A stretch of 64,000 nt of DNA from Kocuria dechangensis (GTDB lineage: Bacteria; Actinomycetota; Actinomycetes; Actinomycetales; Micrococcaceae), in NCBI RefSeq assembly GCF_014636775.1, contig NZ_BMEQ01000001.1, positions 1 through 64,000 of the forward strand. The letters are read 5' to 3'. Position 1 is the stretch's first letter; each line of letters begins with the position of its first letter. Shown one piece after another: positions 62,938 to 64,000 of the stretch. The translations under genes were made by a program, and so were the position numbers. The notes beneath the pieces were generated by a model. It had not been told where the DNA came from, ran no database searches, and saw nothing but the letters and a program-made list of their open reading frames with translations.

Positions 62938-63558
62938 GTGACCCAGGAGACCGAGCAGGACGCGCCCGCCGAGACCGAGCCGCAGGAGCAGGACCGCTCC
63001 CTGCCCGCCCGGGCGGTCCGGCGCCGCCGCGCCCCCAAGCAGGACCCGCTCCTCGTGGCGGACGTCGCCACCGCCCGCACCGCCGTGGAGGAGATCGCAC
63101 AGCCCGGCCACATCGGGGAGGGCCACCGTGTGGAGGTGGAGGAGGACCGGCTGGTCATCCACCTCTTCGAGTGCACCCTGCCCGGCTACCGCGGCTGGAA
63201 CTGGTTCGCCAGCCTCGCCCGGGCCCCCCGCAGCAAGACGGTGACGGTGTGCGAGGTCGGGCTCCTGCCGGGCGAGGACGCCCTGCTGGCGCCCGAGTGG
63301 GTGCCGTGGTCGGACCGGGTGAGCGCCGAGGAGAAGGCCCAGGAGGAGCAGGACCGGGAGGACGCCGACGAGCAGGACACCGACCAGCCCGGCGCCGACG
63401 AGCAGGAGGCCGACCAGCGGGACGCCGACCAGCCCGGCGCGGAGCCGCTCGCCGCCCAGGACGCCACCGCCCAGGACGCCACCGCCCAGGAGGAGTCCCG
63501 GCAGGAGGAGCCCGAGCAGGAGGAGCCCGCCGGCGGCCCGGAGGGCGAGCGCTCCTGA
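62938..63558 (+). CDS. DUF3027 protein
   Basis: A 206-residue protein. Residues 25-125 fit DUF3027: RRRAPKQDPLLVADVATARTA and LPGYRGWNWFASLARAPRSK (starting about residue 81). The C-terminal 80 residues are a low-complexity Asp/Glu/Gln tail with repeats (DATAQ twice, DQPGA). DUF3027 usually follows a cold-shock gene in Micrococcaceae; function unknown. GTG start with GAGGGAG upstream. Confidence 0.87.
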   Translation: MTQETEQDAPAETEPQEQDRSLPARAVRRRRAPKQDPLLVADVATARTAVEEIAQPGHIGEGHRVEVEEDRLVIHLFECTLPGYRGWNWFASLARAPRSKTVTVCEVGLLPGEDALLAPEWVPWSDRVSAEEKAQEEQDREDADEQDTDQPGADEQEADQRDADQPGAEPLAAQDATAQDATAQEESRQEEPEQEEPAGGPEGERS

Positions 63559-63611
63559 GCCCCGCGCCGACCCGGGCGGGGACGGACGGTGCCTCCCTGC
63601 CCCCGGGCGGG

Positions 63612-64000
63612 ATGTTCCGCTCCTTCCGGTTCCGGAACTACCGGGTGTGGTTCGCGGGCGCCCTCGTGTCCAACATCGGGACGTGGATGCAGCGCACGGC
63701 CCAGTCCTGGCTGGTCTTCGACGAGCTGACGGACCACGACGCCACCGCCATGGGCGTGGTGACCGCCCTGCAGTTCCTGCCCCAGCTGTTCCTGGCGCCG
63801 TGGGCGGGGGTGCTCGCGGACCGCGTGGACCGGCGGCGGCTGCTGCTGTGGACGCAGTCGGCCATGGCCGTGCTCGCCGCGGGGCTGGGGCTGCTCGTGA
63901 TCTCCGGAGCCGCCACCCTCTGGTCCGTCTACGCCTTCGCGCTGGCCCTCGGCGTCGTCGCCACGCTGGACGCCCCGGTGCGCCAGACGTTCGTCTCCGA
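63612..64000 (+). CDS. MFS transporter, N-terminal part (runs off the window)
   Basis: At least 129 residues of a major facilitator transporter. It starts MFRSFRFRNYRVWFAG, typical of EntS/DHA3-type exporters, and has the loop motif GVLADRVDRRR (about 62-72) between helices 2 and 3. The C-terminus lies beyond 64000. The substrate is unknown. The ATG at 63612 has a weak GGCGGG site upstream. Confidence 0.87.
   Translation, partial: MFRSFRFRNYRVWFAGALVSNIGTWMQRTAQSWLVFDELTDHDATAMGVVTALQFLPQLFLAPWAGVLADRVDRRRLLLWTQSAMAVLAAGLGLLVISGAATLWSVYAFALALGVVATLDAPVRQTFVS

Overview
The window is very GC-rich and has the codon habits of an actinobacterium. The gene content points to the Micrococcaceae, most likely Kocuria: DUF4032, DUF3027, DUF3263 and DUF3817 families, TIGR03085, an XPB-type helicase pair, CIRCE-controlled groEL without groES, GTG starts and many 4-bp stop/start overlaps. 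The genus is an inference from gene content and order; I could not run a search.

Layout. (1) 1-546: the 3' end of an rRNA operon (23S tail, 5S rRNA, terminators). (2) 580-6919: a divergent lipid cluster encoding an alkyl-DHAP-synthase-like flavoenzyme, a PlsC acyltransferase, an SDR, a fatty acyl reductase-HAD fusion and a TetR regulator. These match the enzyme classes of ether-lipid synthesis. (3) 6977-12841: a DUF4032 kinase-like protein, an RpiR-type regulator and a four-gene NMT1/THI5-type ABC importer. (4) 13031-16961: a small protein, otsBA trehalose synthesis, a membrane-anchored DsbA-like protein and tRNA-Thr. (5) 17140-19473: a two-component system and a small membrane protein.

(6) 20494-27098 is the most unusual part. 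It is a three-gene operon for a Pls/PosA-type poly(amino acid) synthetase (adenylation, carrier, six membrane segments, three hexapeptide-like condensing domains), a diaminopropionate ammonia-lyase-like PLP enzyme and a multi-pass acyltransferase-like protein. It follows a long AT-richer gap and has more A/T at third codon positions than its neighbours, so it may have been acquired. Just downstream lie a secreted Asp/Lys/His-rich protein with calcium-loop-like repeats, a GH26-like hydrolase, a lipoprotein and an LGFP-repeat L,D-transpeptidase (27590-33072). Together these make a cell-surface locus that could produce and retain a cationic polymer.

(7) 33158-38034: TIGR03085 protein, DUF3817 membrane protein and a heterodimeric ABC exporter. 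(8) 38225-44487: a complete fructose PTS operon (fruR-fruK-fruA-ptsI-ptsH) behind four 10-bp direct repeats. (9) 44625-55854: housekeeping genes including a FemX-type aminoacyltransferase, ThrE exporter, siderophore-interacting protein, ung, DUF3263, groEL under two CIRCE elements, MgtC-like protein and an RNase HI fused to an NTF2-like domain. (10) 55986-64000: a TrcRS-like two-component system, XPB helicase with its partner protein, a cold-shock protein, DUF3027 and the start of an MFS transporter that runs off the end.
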